Part shown: positions 15,320 through 23,425 of the stretch, piece by piece
Numbering within the stretch: position 1 is the stretch's first letter
Layout of the letters: every line of letters starts with the position of its first letter
Assembly (NCBI GenBank): GCA_018267055.1
Contig: JAFDZF010000174.1
Span: 1 to 42,872 of the forward strand
Length of the DNA: 42,872 nucleotides
Direction of reading: 5' to 3'
Origin: Bacteroidota bacterium
GTDB lineage: Bacteria > Bacteroidota > Bacteroidia > Flavobacteriales_F > PHOS-HE28
Program-made: the position numbers and the translations under genes
The notes under the pieces: model-generated
Databases searched by the model: none
Told to the model about the DNA's origin: nothing
The model's input: only the letters and a program-made list of their open reading frames with translations

Positions 15320-15327
15320 TACATTTG
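15320..15327 (+). promoter_or_regulatory. Putative -7 box for the ECF sigma gene
   Basis: TACATTTG matches TAnnTTTG exactly. The nearest rightward gene begins at 15526, which would give a leader of about 190 bases, longer than for other genes here; either the leader is regulatory or the match is by chance. Confidence 0.35.
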
Positions 15328-15525
15328 GATAGCCTTCAAGGAAGTTGTGCCGGGCGGCACAATACCCCCGGAAAGGCAACGTTCAACCAACAGGGTCCGT
15401 CTGCCTTCTGTTCACCTCCCGGCCGAGCCGAAGCCAGTACCCACCACCTAACCCCCACCGGACAGCATAGCACGACCTCTACGCCGAAGTCCTTCAAACC
15501 CTCTTCGGGCCAAAACGGTAAGGTC

Positions 15526-16113
15526 ATGCTGTCCAAGGTGCTCACGGATATTGAGCTCGTCCACCTGTACACCGGGGGGGAGGAGCGTGCGTTCGAGGTC
15601 CTGCTCCACCGCCACAAGCGGAAGGTGTGGTCCCACATCTACCTGATGGTGCGCGACCGGGAGGTCACGGAAGACCTCTTCCAGGAAGCCTTCATCAAGG
15701 TGGTGCACCACCTGAAGGCCGGCAAATACAACGAGGAGGGCAAGTTCCTGCCCTGGGTCATGCGTATCGCGCACAACCTGGTGATCGACCACTTCCGCCG
15801 GAACAAGAAGATGCCGCTGGTGCGCAGCAACGACGAGCACGACGTGTTCGCCACCGTGGCCCAGCCGGACAAGAACGTGGAGGACCGGATGGTGAACGTG
15901 CAGATCGACGAGGACGTGCGGAAGCTGATCGAGCACCTGCCCGGTGAGCAGCGCGAAGTGGTGATCATGCGCACCTACCTGGGCATGAGCTTCAAGGAGA
16001 TCGCCGAGCACACCGAGGTCAGCATCAACACGGCCCTAGGCCGGATGCGCTACGCCCTCATCAACATGCGGAAACTCATCAAGCAGCACCGGATGCAGCT
16101 TGAACGGGCCTGA
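15526..16113 (+). CDS. ECF-type RNA polymerase sigma factor, 195 aa
   Basis: A group IV sigma-70 factor that directs RNA polymerase to a specific promoter set. Region 2 runs from about residue 15 to 90: FEVLLHRHKRKVW, then TEDLFQEAFIKV and the 2.4-like NLVIDHFRRNKK. Region 4 is about 135-190: EHLPGEQREVVIMRTYLGMSFKEIAEHTEVS as two stretches with the helix-turn-helix at KEIAEHTEVSINTALGRM. The ATG at 15526 is chosen because region 2 starts soon after; an open frame extends to 15295 without family similarity. No anti-sigma gene follows directly, so it is of the solitary kind. The set it controls is unknown. Confidence 0.92.
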   Translation: MLSKVLTDIELVHLYTGGEERAFEVLLHRHKRKVWSHIYLMVRDREVTEDLFQEAFIKVVHHLKAGKYNEEGKFLPWVMRIAHNLVIDHFRRNKKMPLVRSNDEHDVFATVAQPDKNVEDRMVNVQIDEDVRKLIEHLPGEQREVVIMRTYLGMSFKEIAEHTEVSINTALGRMRYALINMRKLIKQHRMQLERA

Positions 16114-16142
16114 TCCCTTCGCGCGAGGGATCCCGCCCCAGG

Positions 16143-16166
16143 AACGCCGGCCCGTAAGCCGGCGTT
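16143..16166 (+). terminator. Hairpin after the ECF sigma gene
   Basis: Nine-pair stem (AACGCCGGC with GCCGGCGTT) and a six-base loop, 30 bp past the stop. The T-run is weak (GTTCGTGCTTCC), so termination efficiency is uncertain. Confidence 0.6.
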
Positions 16167-16245
16167 CGTGCTTCCGGAGGCCCGGTGCAATATCCCCCCA
16201 GGAGGCCCCGTTCTTGAAGCGCCTACCGGAACCAAATCCTCTTTC

Positions 16246-16413
16246 ATGGCGCATTCTACCCTCAAGAAACGTCGTAGCACCCGCAGACCCGTCGAAATGG
16301 CCCTCCAGCCCGGACCCCGCCCATCCACCATCCACGCCATCCTCAGCTACAGCAAGGCGTTGAAGGTGGTGGACGCCCCGCCCGTGGGGAAGATCGACGT
16401 GGTGTTGAACTGA
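16246..16413 (+). CDS. Small conserved-looking protein, 55 aa
   Basis: The protein starts MAHSTLKKRR, has a basic N-terminus, then STIHAILSYSKAL and ends VGKIDVVLN. I recall similar short proteins in many Bacteroidota, always with the SYSKAL segment, but no function is known. The ATG at 16246 gives the compact form; an upstream GTG at 16168 adds 26 residues without pattern. It stands alone between two hairpins (16143-16166 and 16441-16470), which supports it as a separate small transcript. The basic start may mean RNA or membrane-surface contact, but this is a guess. Confidence 0.65.
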   Translation: MAHSTLKKRRSTRRPVEMALQPGPRPSTIHAILSYSKALKVVDAPPVGKIDVVLN

Positions 16414-16440
16414 TCCCTGCCCAGGCAGGCCGCTCTCACA

Positions 16441-16470
16441 CGAAGCCCCGGTCCCAGGACCGGGGCTTCG
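16441..16470. terminator. Bidirectional hairpin between the 55-aa gene and nth
   Basis: Fourteen paired bases (CGAAGCCCCGGTCC with GGACCGGGGCTTCG) and a two-base centre. It sits between convergent stops at 16413 and 16518 and probably ends transcription from both sides, although T-runs are short. Confidence 0.75.
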
Positions 16471-16517
16471 CGTTCCCCCCGGATGCACGCCGGGCCTGAC
16501 CCGGCGTCGCGACGGCC

Positions 16518-17183
16518 CTACTTGAACAGCTCCTTCCGCCCGATCACGCTGCAGATGGGGCATTTCCGAGCGTCGTGCCCCTTGGCGGGGCAGTATTCCC
16601 GGCCGAAGTAGATGATCCGCAGGTGCAGGAGGTCCCAGTCCTTTTCGGGGAAGAGCCGCTTCAGGTCGGCCTCGGTCCGCTCCACGCTGCTGCCATCGCT
16701 CAGGGTCCAGCGCCACGCGAGGCGGTGGATGTGGGTGTCCACCGGGAAGGCCGGGACGTGGAAGGCCTGGGCCATCACCACGCTGGCCGTCTTGTGCCCC
16801 ACGCCGGGCAGGGCCTCCAGCTCGGCGAAGGTGCGCGGCACCTGGCCGTGGTGCTGCTCGATCAGGAGGCGTGAAAGTCCATGGATCGCCCGGCTTTTGG
16901 CGGGCGAGAGCCCGCAGGGCCGGATGATGGCGCGGATCTCGTCCACGTCCAGCTTCACCATCTGCTGGGGCGTGCGCGCCTTGGCGAAGAGGTGGGGCGT
17001 GACCTCGTTCACCTTCTTGTCCGTGCACTGGGCGCTGAGCACCACGGCCACCAGCAGGGTGTAGGCATCGGTGTGGTCCAGCGGGATCGCCGGGTGCGGG
17101 TAGAGCTTCGCCAGCGTCCTCGCGGCGAACGCGGCCTTCTCGGCCTTGGTCTTCGGGGCCGGGGCGGAGGCGGCCGGGCTCAT
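16518..17183 (-). CDS. nth: Endonuclease III (DNA glycosylase/AP lyase)
   Basis: Nth removes oxidised pyrimidines and cuts the abasic site in base excision repair. The protein of 221 aa has the helix-hairpin-helix LPGVGHKTASVV with the catalytic Lys (in GHK), and the catalytic Asp in VDTHIHRL. QCTDKKVNEV near residue 52 matches the family. The iron-sulphur end is unusual: C-x9-C-x2-C is visible (EYCPAKGHDARKCPIC), but the fourth Cys of the standard C-x6-C-x2-C-x5-C is missing, the chain ending SVIGRKELFK. The start ATG at 17183 overlaps the stop of the DUF6702-like gene as ATGA, so the two are translationally coupled. Confidence 0.92.
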   Translation of the reverse strand: MSPAASAPAPKTKAEKAAFAARTLAKLYPHPAIPLDHTDAYTLLVAVVLSAQCTDKKVNEVTPHLFAKARTPQQMVKLDVDEIRAIIRPCGLSPAKSRAIHGLSRLLIEQHHGQVPRTFAELEALPGVGHKTASVVMAQAFHVPAFPVDTHIHRLAWRWTLSDGSSVERTEADLKRLFPEKDWDLLHLRIIYFGREYCPAKGHDARKCPICSVIGRKELFK

Positions 17184-17692
17184 TTGTCCTTGGGCATCCC
17201 GAAGGTGAAGGGCTGGCTGCCCGCCAGGAAGTTGTTGCTCTCGGTGCCTTCCCGCGTTTCCACGTGCACCTCGTTCACCTGGTCGGGGAAGCGTTCCTGG
17301 AGCAGGTCGCACTGCACGGTGAGCCCTTCGGTGCTGCGGACGCTATCCACCTGGAGGTAGCAGAACAGGGTCTCCAGCTCCACCTCCTTGCCCAGGTAGG
17401 TCACGCGCAGGGGCGCATCACCCTTCCGCAGGCGGAGGTGCTGCCGGAGGTAGCGGGCTATCAGGCTGTCGGCGTCCGGCGCCTCGAAGGCGCTGCCCAG
17501 CTGCGGGTCCTCGCCGGAGACCGCTTCCAGGGCGTCCTCCAGGTCGTGCGTGGTCATGCGCCAGGTCAGCTCCAGGGCCCGCTTGTCGGGGTCGTGGTGG
17601 ATGGTGAGGATGGAGACGTAGAAGTCGTGGGGCACCAGGGGGGCCATCCCGAGGCAGATCGGGAACAGGGCGGACAGCAGCAGGGGCTTCAT
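17180..17692 (-). CDS. DUF6702-like exported protein, 170 aa
   Basis: A signal peptide (MKPLLLSALFPICLGMA) is followed by HDFYVSILTIHHDPDKRALELTWRM as a family-like opening, then acidic helices and a final beta-rich part ending in PFTFGMPKDK. This pattern matches the DUF6702 family of Bacteroidota, whose function is unknown. I chose ATG at 17692 because the codon before it is TTG and because a CATCTTTG box sits seven bases upstream. Its stop overlaps nth, forming a two-gene unit. It is divergent from the M1 peptidase gene, 70 bp away. It is probably periplasmic or a lipid-free outer-membrane-side protein, by inference. Confidence 0.8.
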   Translation of the reverse strand: MKPLLLSALFPICLGMAPLVPHDFYVSILTIHHDPDKRALELTWRMTTHDLEDALEAVSGEDPQLGSAFEAPDADSLIARYLRQHLRLRKGDAPLRVTYLGKEVELETLFCYLQVDSVRSTEGLTVQCDLLQERFPDQVNEVHVETREGTESNNFLAGSQPFTFGMPKDK

Positions 17693-17699
17693 CAACGGA

Positions 17700-17707
17700 C
17701 AAAGATG
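17700..17707 (-). promoter_or_regulatory. Putative -7 box for the DUF6702-nth unit
   Basis: CATCTTTG on the minus strand, one mismatch to TAnnTTTG, seven bases before the ATG at 17692. It is paired with the divergent box at 17751. Confidence 0.45.
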
Positions 17708-17750
17708 ATCGTCCTCGTCCCCGTCCGCGGACCCGTTCTGGGCGGCATCC

Positions 17751-17758
17751 TACTTTCG
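17751..17758 (+). promoter_or_regulatory. Putative -7 box for the M1 peptidase gene
   Basis: TACTTTCG, one mismatch to TAnnTTTG, four bases before the ATG at 17763. Such a short distance implies an almost leaderless mRNA. Confidence 0.5.
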
Positions 17759-17762
17759 CCGC

Positions 17763-20069
17763 ATGCCGTTCAAGCCGCTTCTCCTGCTTCCCGCTTTCCT
17801 CCTGGCCGCTCCGCTCGCCGCCCAGGACGACCTGCGCTATGGCCGCGACAAGTTCCGCCAGCTGGACCAGGAGCTGCCCACGCCGAACGAGCAGCGCACG
17901 GCGAGCGGAGCCCCCGGCCACGCCTACTGGCAGCAGAAGGCCGATTACGACATCGCCGTGACGCTGGACGATGCCACGCAGCGGCTCACCGGGCGGGAGA
18001 CCATCACCTACCACAACCAGAGCCCGGACAAGCTGGACTACCTCTGGCTGCAGCTGGACCAGAACATCTACGAGCCCGGCAGCGACGCCAACGCCACGCG
18101 CACCGGCACCATCGGCGACAGCCTGGACCTGAACGACCTCCGGCGGATGGTGGAGGTGTTCGACGGCGGCTTCCGCATCACCAAGGTCACCGATGCCGCC
18201 GGCAAGCCGCTGCCGTACACGATCAACAAGACGATGCTGCGCATCGACCTGCCGCGCTCGCTGGCCCCGGGGCAGAGCATGGCGTTCAAGGTGGAGTGGT
18301 GGTACCCGATCAACGAGCGCGCCAAGGTGGGCGGCCGCAGCGGCTTCGAGCATTTCGCGGAGGACGGCAACAACCTGTACACCATCGCCCAGTTCTATCC
18401 GCGCATGGCGGTGTATGCCGATTACCAGGGCTGGCAGCACAAGCAGTTCCTGGGGGCGGGGGAGTTCACCCTCACCTTCGGCGACTTCAAGGTGGCCATC
18501 ACCGTGCCGGCGGACCATGTGGTGGCGGGCACGGGCGTGCTCCAGAACGCGGCCACGGTGCTCACCGCGGAGCAGCAGGCGCGGATGGCCCGGGCCCGCT
18601 CGTCCCGGGCGCCCGTGCTCATCGTCACCGAGGAGGAGGCCCGCAAGGCCGAGCAGGGCGCCAGCCAGGCGAGCAGGACCTGGGTGTTCCAGGCGCAGAA
18701 CGTGCGCGACTTCGCTTTCGCCAGCAGCCGCAAGTTCATCTGGGACGCCATGGACCAGCCCGTGGGCGGCAACCACGTGCTCTGCATGAGCTTCTACCCC
18801 AAGGAGGGCAACCCGCTGTGGGGCCAGTACAGCACGCGCGTGGTGGCCCACACGATCAAGACCTACAGCGAGCATTCGGTGGACTACCCGTACCCGGTGG
18901 CCCAGAGCATCCACACGGACCGGATCGGGATGGAGTACCCGATGATCTGCTTCAACGGCGGCCGCCCGGAGAAGGACGGCACCTACAGCGAGCGCACCAA
19001 GTACGGCATGATCAGCGTGATCATCCACGAGGTGGGGCACAACTTCTTCCCGATGATCATCAACAGCGATGAGCGGCAGTGGACGTGGATGGACGAGGGG
19101 TTGAACACCTTCCTCCAGTACCTCACCGAGCAGGCGTGGGACCGCGATTACCCCAGCGGCCGGGGCCCGGCGCGCAAGATCGTGGACTACATGAAGGGCG
19201 ATCGCTCGCGCCAGGAGCCGATCATGACCAACAGCGAGAGCATCACGCAGTTCGGCAACAACGCCTACGGCAAGCCCGCAGCGGCGCTGAACATCCTGCG
19301 CGAGACGGTGATGGGCCGCCCGCTCTTCGACAAGGCGTTCAAGGTGTACTGCGAGCGCTGGAAGCTGAAGCACCCCACGCCAGCGGATTTCTTCCGCACC
19401 ATGGAGGACGCCAGCGCGGTGGACCTCGACTGGTTCTGGCGCGGCTGGTTCTACACCACGGACCATGTGGACCTGGCGATCACCGGCATGCGTTCGCTCC
19501 GCATCGACCCCCTGGACCCGCAGGCCCGGGAGAGGCTGAAGCGGGCCGACCGGGAGCGCGAGGCCGTGGACATCAGCCAGGAACGCAACCGCACCGATGT
19601 GCCCCGCACGGTGGTGGAGCAGGACCCCGGTGCCAAGGACTTCTATGACCGCTATGACCCGCTGGCGACCACGCCCCAGCAGGAGGCCGCCTATGAGCGC
19701 GCGATGGGTGAGCTGACGCCGGAGGAGAAGGCCCTCACGGACAAAGAGCTCTACTTCTACGAAGTGGCGTTCAAGAACGTGGGCGGGCTGGTGATGCCGC
19801 TGGTGATCCAATGGCGCTACACGGACGGCACCACGGAGATGGAGACGATCCCCGCCGAGATCTGGCGCCAGTTCGATGAGGTGACCAAGGTGTTCGTGAA
19901 GCGGAAGGAGGTGGCGGGCATCACGCTGGACCCCATGCTGGAGACGGCGGACACGGACCTGAACAACAACAGCTGGCCGCCTACGCTGGTGCCCACGCGC
20001 TTCGAGGTGTTCAAGGAGAAGCAGCGCATGCGGATCAACCCGATGCAGCGGGAGCGCAAGGCGCAGTAG
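17763..20069 (+). CDS. M1-family metallopeptidase, exported
   Basis: A zinc aminopeptidase-type enzyme of 768 aa, exported by a signal peptide (about 1-20, ending PLAAQ). Residues 50-300 form the N-terminal beta-sandwich of M1 enzymes. The zinc site HEVGH is at 422-426 and the third ligand is Glu445 in WMDEGLN, giving HExxH-x18-E. The expected GxMEN exopeptidase motif appears only as GMEYP about 30 residues before HEVGH, so N-terminal amine binding may differ and true aminopeptidase activity is uncertain. A C-terminal helical part (about 560-700) is followed by a beta-rich end. It probably digests peptides in the periplasm or outside the cell. Confidence 0.92.
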   Translation: MPFKPLLLLPAFLLAAPLAAQDDLRYGRDKFRQLDQELPTPNEQRTASGAPGHAYWQQKADYDIAVTLDDATQRLTGRETITYHNQSPDKLDYLWLQLDQNIYEPGSDANATRTGTIGDSLDLNDLRRMVEVFDGGFRITKVTDAAGKPLPYTINKTMLRIDLPRSLAPGQSMAFKVEWWYPINERAKVGGRSGFEHFAEDGNNLYTIAQFYPRMAVYADYQGWQHKQFLGAGEFTLTFGDFKVAITVPADHVVAGTGVLQNAATVLTAEQQARMARARSSRAPVLIVTEEEARKAEQGASQASRTWVFQAQNVRDFAFASSRKFIWDAMDQPVGGNHVLCMSFYPKEGNPLWGQYSTRVVAHTIKTYSEHSVDYPYPVAQSIHTDRIGMEYPMICFNGGRPEKDGTYSERTKYGMISVIIHEVGHNFFPMIINSDERQWTWMDEGLNTFLQYLTEQAWDRDYPSGRGPARKIVDYMKGDRSRQEPIMTNSESITQFGNNAYGKPAAALNILRETVMGRPLFDKAFKVYCERWKLKHPTPADFFRTMEDASAVDLDWFWRGWFYTTDHVDLAITGMRSLRIDPLDPQARERLKRADREREAVDISQERNRTDVPRTVVEQDPGAKDFYDRYDPLATTPQQEAAYERAMGELTPEEKALTDKELYFYEVAFKNVGGLVMPLVIQWRYTDGTTEMETIPAEIWRQFDEVTKVFVKRKEVAGITLDPMLETADTDLNNNSWPPTLVPTRFEVFKEKQRMRINPMQRERKAQ

Positions 20070-20126
20070 TCATCACCCTCTGCCAGGAGGGAGCTTGCCC
20101 TATCTTCGTGGACCGATCAGGCCCAT

Positions 20127-20363
20127 ATGAGCTCCGATGCTGTGAAACTGGAGTTGATCCAGTGGTTGTCCCGCTTGGAGGACAAAGGGTTGCTGGCGGC
20201 GTTGCTCCAGTTCAAGAAGACCAGCGAATCCCGGGATTGGTATGAAGCCCTTTCCCCCCAGCAGCGCGAAGCCATCGCGCAGGGCGAAGGGGACATCAAG
20301 GCCGGTCGGGTGATCGCGGCGGAGCAGCTTTGGGCCAGGTATGGGCGCACCGCTCAAGATTGA
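20127..20363 (+). CDS. Antitoxin-like protein of a ParE-type module, 78 aa
   Basis: The C-terminal part (LSPQQREAIAQGEGDIKAGRVIAAEQLWARYGR) resembles antitoxins that pair with RelE/ParE toxins in Bacteroidota, with the typical 'GxxDIKAGRV' element. The N-terminal part is a short helix pair (LELIQWLSRLEDKG). No DNA-binding ribbon is evident, so self-regulation is uncertain. The gene overlaps the toxin gene by 23 bp, a common arrangement ensuring coupled translation. A TATCTTCG box lies 18 bases before the start (20101-20108). The gene sits just after the M1 peptidase gene but has its own putative promoter. Confidence 0.8.
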   Translation: MSSDAVKLELIQWLSRLEDKGLLAALLQFKKTSESRDWYEALSPQQREAIAQGEGDIKAGRVIAAEQLWARYGRTAQD

Positions 20364-20634
20364 ATGGACCGAGCGGGCCGCCGCCGACGTGGCCTCGATC
20401 CATGCGTTCCTGTTGCGTGGATGGGGTGAGCGCGAAGCGGAGCGGTTCCTGGACGATGTGCAGACCTTCGAGCGGCTGATCGCCCAATGGCCCCGCGGGT
20501 TCAAGCGCTCCTTGCGGAACAAGCATTTGCGGCTGGGCATCATACACCGCAATACACTGGCGGTCTACCGCGTGTTCCAGCACAAGGTCGTCATCCTGAC
20601 CGTGTTCGACAGCCGCTCCGATGCGGCGCATTGA
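20341..20634 (+). CDS. RelE/ParE-family toxin, 97 aa
   Basis: A small basic protein with the ParE/RelE fold pattern: KIEWTERAAADVASIHAFLL at the start, then a helix with RFLDDVQTFERLIAQWPRGF, and beta strands LRLGIIHRNTLAVYRVF and VVILTVFDSRSD. The final FDSR matches the ParE-like consensus 'vfd.rr.p'. Members poison gyrase (ParE) or cleave ribosome-bound mRNA (RelE); which applies is not decided by these motifs. It is preceded by, and overlaps, its antitoxin gene. It faces the lipid kinase gene with only 18 bp between the stops. Confidence 0.85.
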   Translation: MGAPLKIEWTERAAADVASIHAFLLRGWGEREAERFLDDVQTFERLIAQWPRGFKRSLRNKHLRLGIIHRNTLAVYRVFQHKVVILTVFDSRSDAAH

Positions 20635-20652
20635 AGGAGCGGGCCGATCGCC

Positions 20653-21516
20653 TCAGCCCACCACCAGCAGCCGCTTCGGCTCCAGCCGGAAGCGCACCTC
20701 CCGCCCGATCTCCACGGGCTCGCCATCGAGGTGGGCCAGCAGGCCGTCCTGGTGCACCTGGGCGTCGCGCGCCACGATGGTGCGGATGTACCGGCTCCGG
20801 TCGGCGCGGTGGGTGTACACGTCGTAGAAGGCCTTCAGCAAGGGGAGGAAGGAGGGCTTGGCCACCAGCTGCAGCTCGGCGGTGCCGTCGTCGGGCGCCG
20901 AGCCGGGGCTGATCACCGCGCCGTTGCCGAACTCGCGCGTGTTGCAGAACACCATCATCAGCACGTGCTCCTCGCGCGTCTCGTGGCCGGCCTTCACCAC
21001 CACGCGCATGGGCTTCGCACCCAGGATCTCCTTGAGGATGATGCGGGCGTAGTTCCACATGCCGCGGCCGGCGCCCCGATCGAACTCGTGCGCCACGCGC
21101 GCATCGAAGCCGATGCCCGCGGTGCCGAGGAAGAGCCGGTCGTTGAGGTAGCACACGTCCATGGGCCGTGGGCCGCCCGTGAGCGCGGTCCGCAGCGCGG
21201 CCTCCGGCTTCATCGGCAGGCCGAGCGAGCGGGCATAGCCGTTGCCCGACCCCATGGCCACGATGCCCAGGGGCACCGGCGTGCCCACGAGCCCGGCGGC
21301 CACGGCGTTGAGGGTGCCGTCGCCGCCCACGCTGATCACGCGCGCATGCCCGGCCTCCACGGCCGCGCGCGCCATGCGGGTGCCGTCGCCGGCCGCCGCG
21401 ATCACATGCTCCGTCAGGTCGATGCCGAGCTCTTGGGCCAGCGACCGGGCGGTGTCGCGCACGGTCATGGCCCGGCGCTTCCCGCTCTTGGGGTTCAGGA
21501 TCAACGTCGCCTTCAT
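20653..21516 (-). CDS. Diacylglycerol/sphingosine kinase-like lipid kinase (YegS/BmrU type)
   Basis: The enzyme of 287 aa transfers phosphate from ATP to a lipid such as diacylglycerol. Motifs seen are NPKSGK near the start, SVGGDGTLNAVA at about 65-76, and MGSGNGYARSLG at about 91-103, followed by the beta-sandwich domain typical of the DgkB/YegS family, with a GIGFDARVA segment. It is the last gene of the leftward cluster 26581-20653. The ATG at 21516 lies two bases after the stop of the sulfatase-like gene; a GTG at 21522 overlapping that stop is an alternative. In this context it may recycle lipid released by the phosphotransferase above it, an inference from LTA synthase biology. Confidence 0.88.
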   Translation of the reverse strand: MKATLILNPKSGKRRAMTVRDTARSLAQELGIDLTEHVIAAAGDGTRMARAAVEAGHARVISVGGDGTLNAVAAGLVGTPVPLGIVAMGSGNGYARSLGLPMKPEAALRTALTGGPRPMDVCYLNDRLFLGTAGIGFDARVAHEFDRGAGRGMWNYARIILKEILGAKPMRVVVKAGHETREEHVLMMVFCNTREFGNGAVISPGSAPDDGTAELQLVAKPSFLPLLKAFYDVYTHRADRSRYIRTIVARDAQVHQDGLLAHLDGEPVEIGREVRFRLEPKRLLVVG

Positions 21517-21518
21517 GC

Positions 21519-23390
21519 TCACTTCAACACCAGGTCACTTTGCAGCAAATGTGCGTGGAACTGCTGGATGGCCGCCTGCAATGTGCGTTGGTGGTCCGCC
21601 AGCTCCTCGGCCGTGGGGGCCGTGCTCACCGGGCCTTCGCCCATGGGGGCCGACCACAGGACGCGCGCGCCGTCCGACCGGAGCTGCAGCCGGTCGTCGA
21701 TCAGGAGCCAGGTGGCGTTGCTCTCGCTCACCGCCGCCGGTGCGCGCTCTTCGCGCAGGGCGCTGCTGCCGAAGGCGAAGAAGGGGGCGCGGTAGCCGAG
21801 GAGGTCGAGCACGGTGGGCAGCACGTCCACCTGCTGCGTCACCCGGGGCTCCTCGCGCGGGGCCAGGGCCGCGGGCATGTAGTACACCAGCGGGATCCAA
21901 TGGTCGTACGCCGACCCGCTCTCCTGCCCGCTGCGCTCCAGGTCGGCCGTGTGGTCGGCGGTGATCACGAACAGCGTGTTCGCGAACCACGGCATCGTCC
22001 GTGCGGTGGCGAAGAAGCGGCGCAGCGCATCGTCCGCATAGCGCAGCGTGGGGTGGATGGGAAGGTCGCCCCCGGCGAAGCGCGCGGCATCGGCCGCCGG
22101 CAGGTGGTAGGGGTGGTGGGAGGACAGCGTGAACAGGCAGCTCATGAAGGGCTGCTGCTCGCGGTCCAGCTCCCGCGCGAAGAACTGCAGGAAGGGCGCG
22201 TCGCGGATGCCCCACACGCCGTCGTCGTCCTGCGCGTCGGGGTATTCGTTGCGGCCCACGTAGCGTTGGAAGCCGGCCGAGCGCGCGAAGGCGTCGAAGC
22301 CCATGGTGCCGTTGTGCCCGCCGTGGAAGAAGCTGGTGCGGTAGCCGGCGCTGTTCGCCAGGAGGGCGGGCAGGGCCGTGATCGGCGTCTGCGCATAGGG
22401 CGACACGATGAAGGCCTCGTCCATCAGCTTGGGCATGGAGGCGATCACCGCCGGGATGCCGTCGATGCTGCGCCGCCCGTTGGCATAGGCGCGGGTGAAG
22501 GTGAGCCCCTGGCCCATCAGCGAATCGAGGAAAGGCATGTAGCCCTGGCCGGTGCCGTTCAGCCGCCCGCTATAGGCCGCGCTGAAGCTCTCCAGCACGA
22601 TCACCACCACGTTCGGCCGTGCCGCGGCGATGGATACGGGCGGGGCATCGGTGTAGCGGTGCTTCACGGGCCACAGCCGGTCGGCCTCGGCGTCGGTCAT
22701 GAAGCGCCGCTCCTCCAGCACCGGCTTGCCGATGCTCGTCATGAAGGTGAAGGGCGTGTTCAGCACCAGCGGCATGTAGGCGGGCGGGGCGTACTTGCTG
22801 GCGTCGAGCACGCCGAGCGGGATGTACTGCAGCCCCCCGCGCGAGGCGATCGCCACGAAGGCCACCAGTGTGACGCGCCAGCCCCAGGCGTTCCGCGCGC
22901 GCGGCCCCTGCTCCCAGCGCGCGGCCCAGCGGTAGGCGGCCTCGGCCACGGCGATCGACGCGAGGAAGATCAGCACCACGTACCAGTAGTCCTTCAGGAA
23001 CACCGGTGCGAGGTGGCGCAGGTCGTTGCCGCCGTTGGCGATGCCGAAGAGGTCGGCCGTGCTGCGCTTCAGGGTGAACTTGAAGTACTCCAGGTCCGTG
23101 CAGTTGAGGAAGAAGCACAGCACGTTGCTCAGGTGGAAGAGCCCCTTCTGCACGTGCCGGAAGCCGCGCGCCGGGGCGGGCACGAACAGCACGGTGACGA
23201 TCCAGGGCAGGTAGAGCCAGGCGATGGCGCTGAGGTCGAAGCGGAGGCCGCCGAGGAAGGCGCTGGGCGGCGGGGCCGGGAAGGCGCCCGTGTTCAGCCC
23301 ATAGAACAGCGCGCGCTGCACGCTGAAGAGCACCACCACCACGAGCAGGCGGAAGCCGAAGGGCCGCAGGGTGCGCCAGGCGCCGGACAT
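21519..23390 (-). CDS. LTA synthase-like membrane phosphotransferase or sulfatase
   Basis: This 623-residue protein has about five N-terminal membrane helices (first at about 12-28, last near 190) and a C-terminal alkaline-phosphatase-type domain outside the membrane. Motifs: VVIVLESFSAAYSG with the metal-binding Glu, NGRRSIDGIPA where Ser or nearby residue takes the place of the LtaS nucleophile Thr, HGGHNGTMGFD, and ITADHTADLE with metal-binding Asp and His. These match the LTA synthase/arylsulfatase family widespread in Bacteroidota. The likely job is transfer of a phospho-alcohol to an envelope glycan. The ATG at 23390 is preferred to an upstream start at 23567, which would overlap the methyltransferase gene. 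Confidence 0.88.
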   Translation of the reverse strand: MSGAWRTLRPFGFRLLVVVVLFSVQRALFYGLNTGAFPAPPPSAFLGGLRFDLSAIAWLYLPWIVTVLFVPAPARGFRHVQKGLFHLSNVLCFFLNCTDLEYFKFTLKRSTADLFGIANGGNDLRHLAPVFLKDYWYVVLIFLASIAVAEAAYRWAARWEQGPRARNAWGWRVTLVAFVAIASRGGLQYIPLGVLDASKYAPPAYMPLVLNTPFTFMTSIGKPVLEERRFMTDAEADRLWPVKHRYTDAPPVSIAAARPNVVVIVLESFSAAYSGRLNGTGQGYMPFLDSLMGQGLTFTRAYANGRRSIDGIPAVIASMPKLMDEAFIVSPYAQTPITALPALLANSAGYRTSFFHGGHNGTMGFDAFARSAGFQRYVGRNEYPDAQDDDGVWGIRDAPFLQFFARELDREQQPFMSCLFTLSSHHPYHLPAADAARFAGGDLPIHPTLRYADDALRRFFATARTMPWFANTLFVITADHTADLERSGQESGSAYDHWIPLVYYMPAALAPREEPRVTQQVDVLPTVLDLLGYRAPFFAFGSSALREERAPAAVSESNATWLLIDDRLQLRSDGARVLWSAPMGEGPVSTAPTAEELADHQRTLQAAIQQFHAHLLQSDLVLK

Positions 23391-23425
23391 GGCCGGCGAA
23401 GTTATCCGCCCGGATGCGGCGGGCC

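Noticed and set aside
12416-15451. A 1011-codon open frame antisense to uvrA
   Set aside because: It is a shadow of a GC-rich gene with strong third-position bias. The translation is Val/Ala/His-rich without domains, and uvrA on the other strand is unmistakable.
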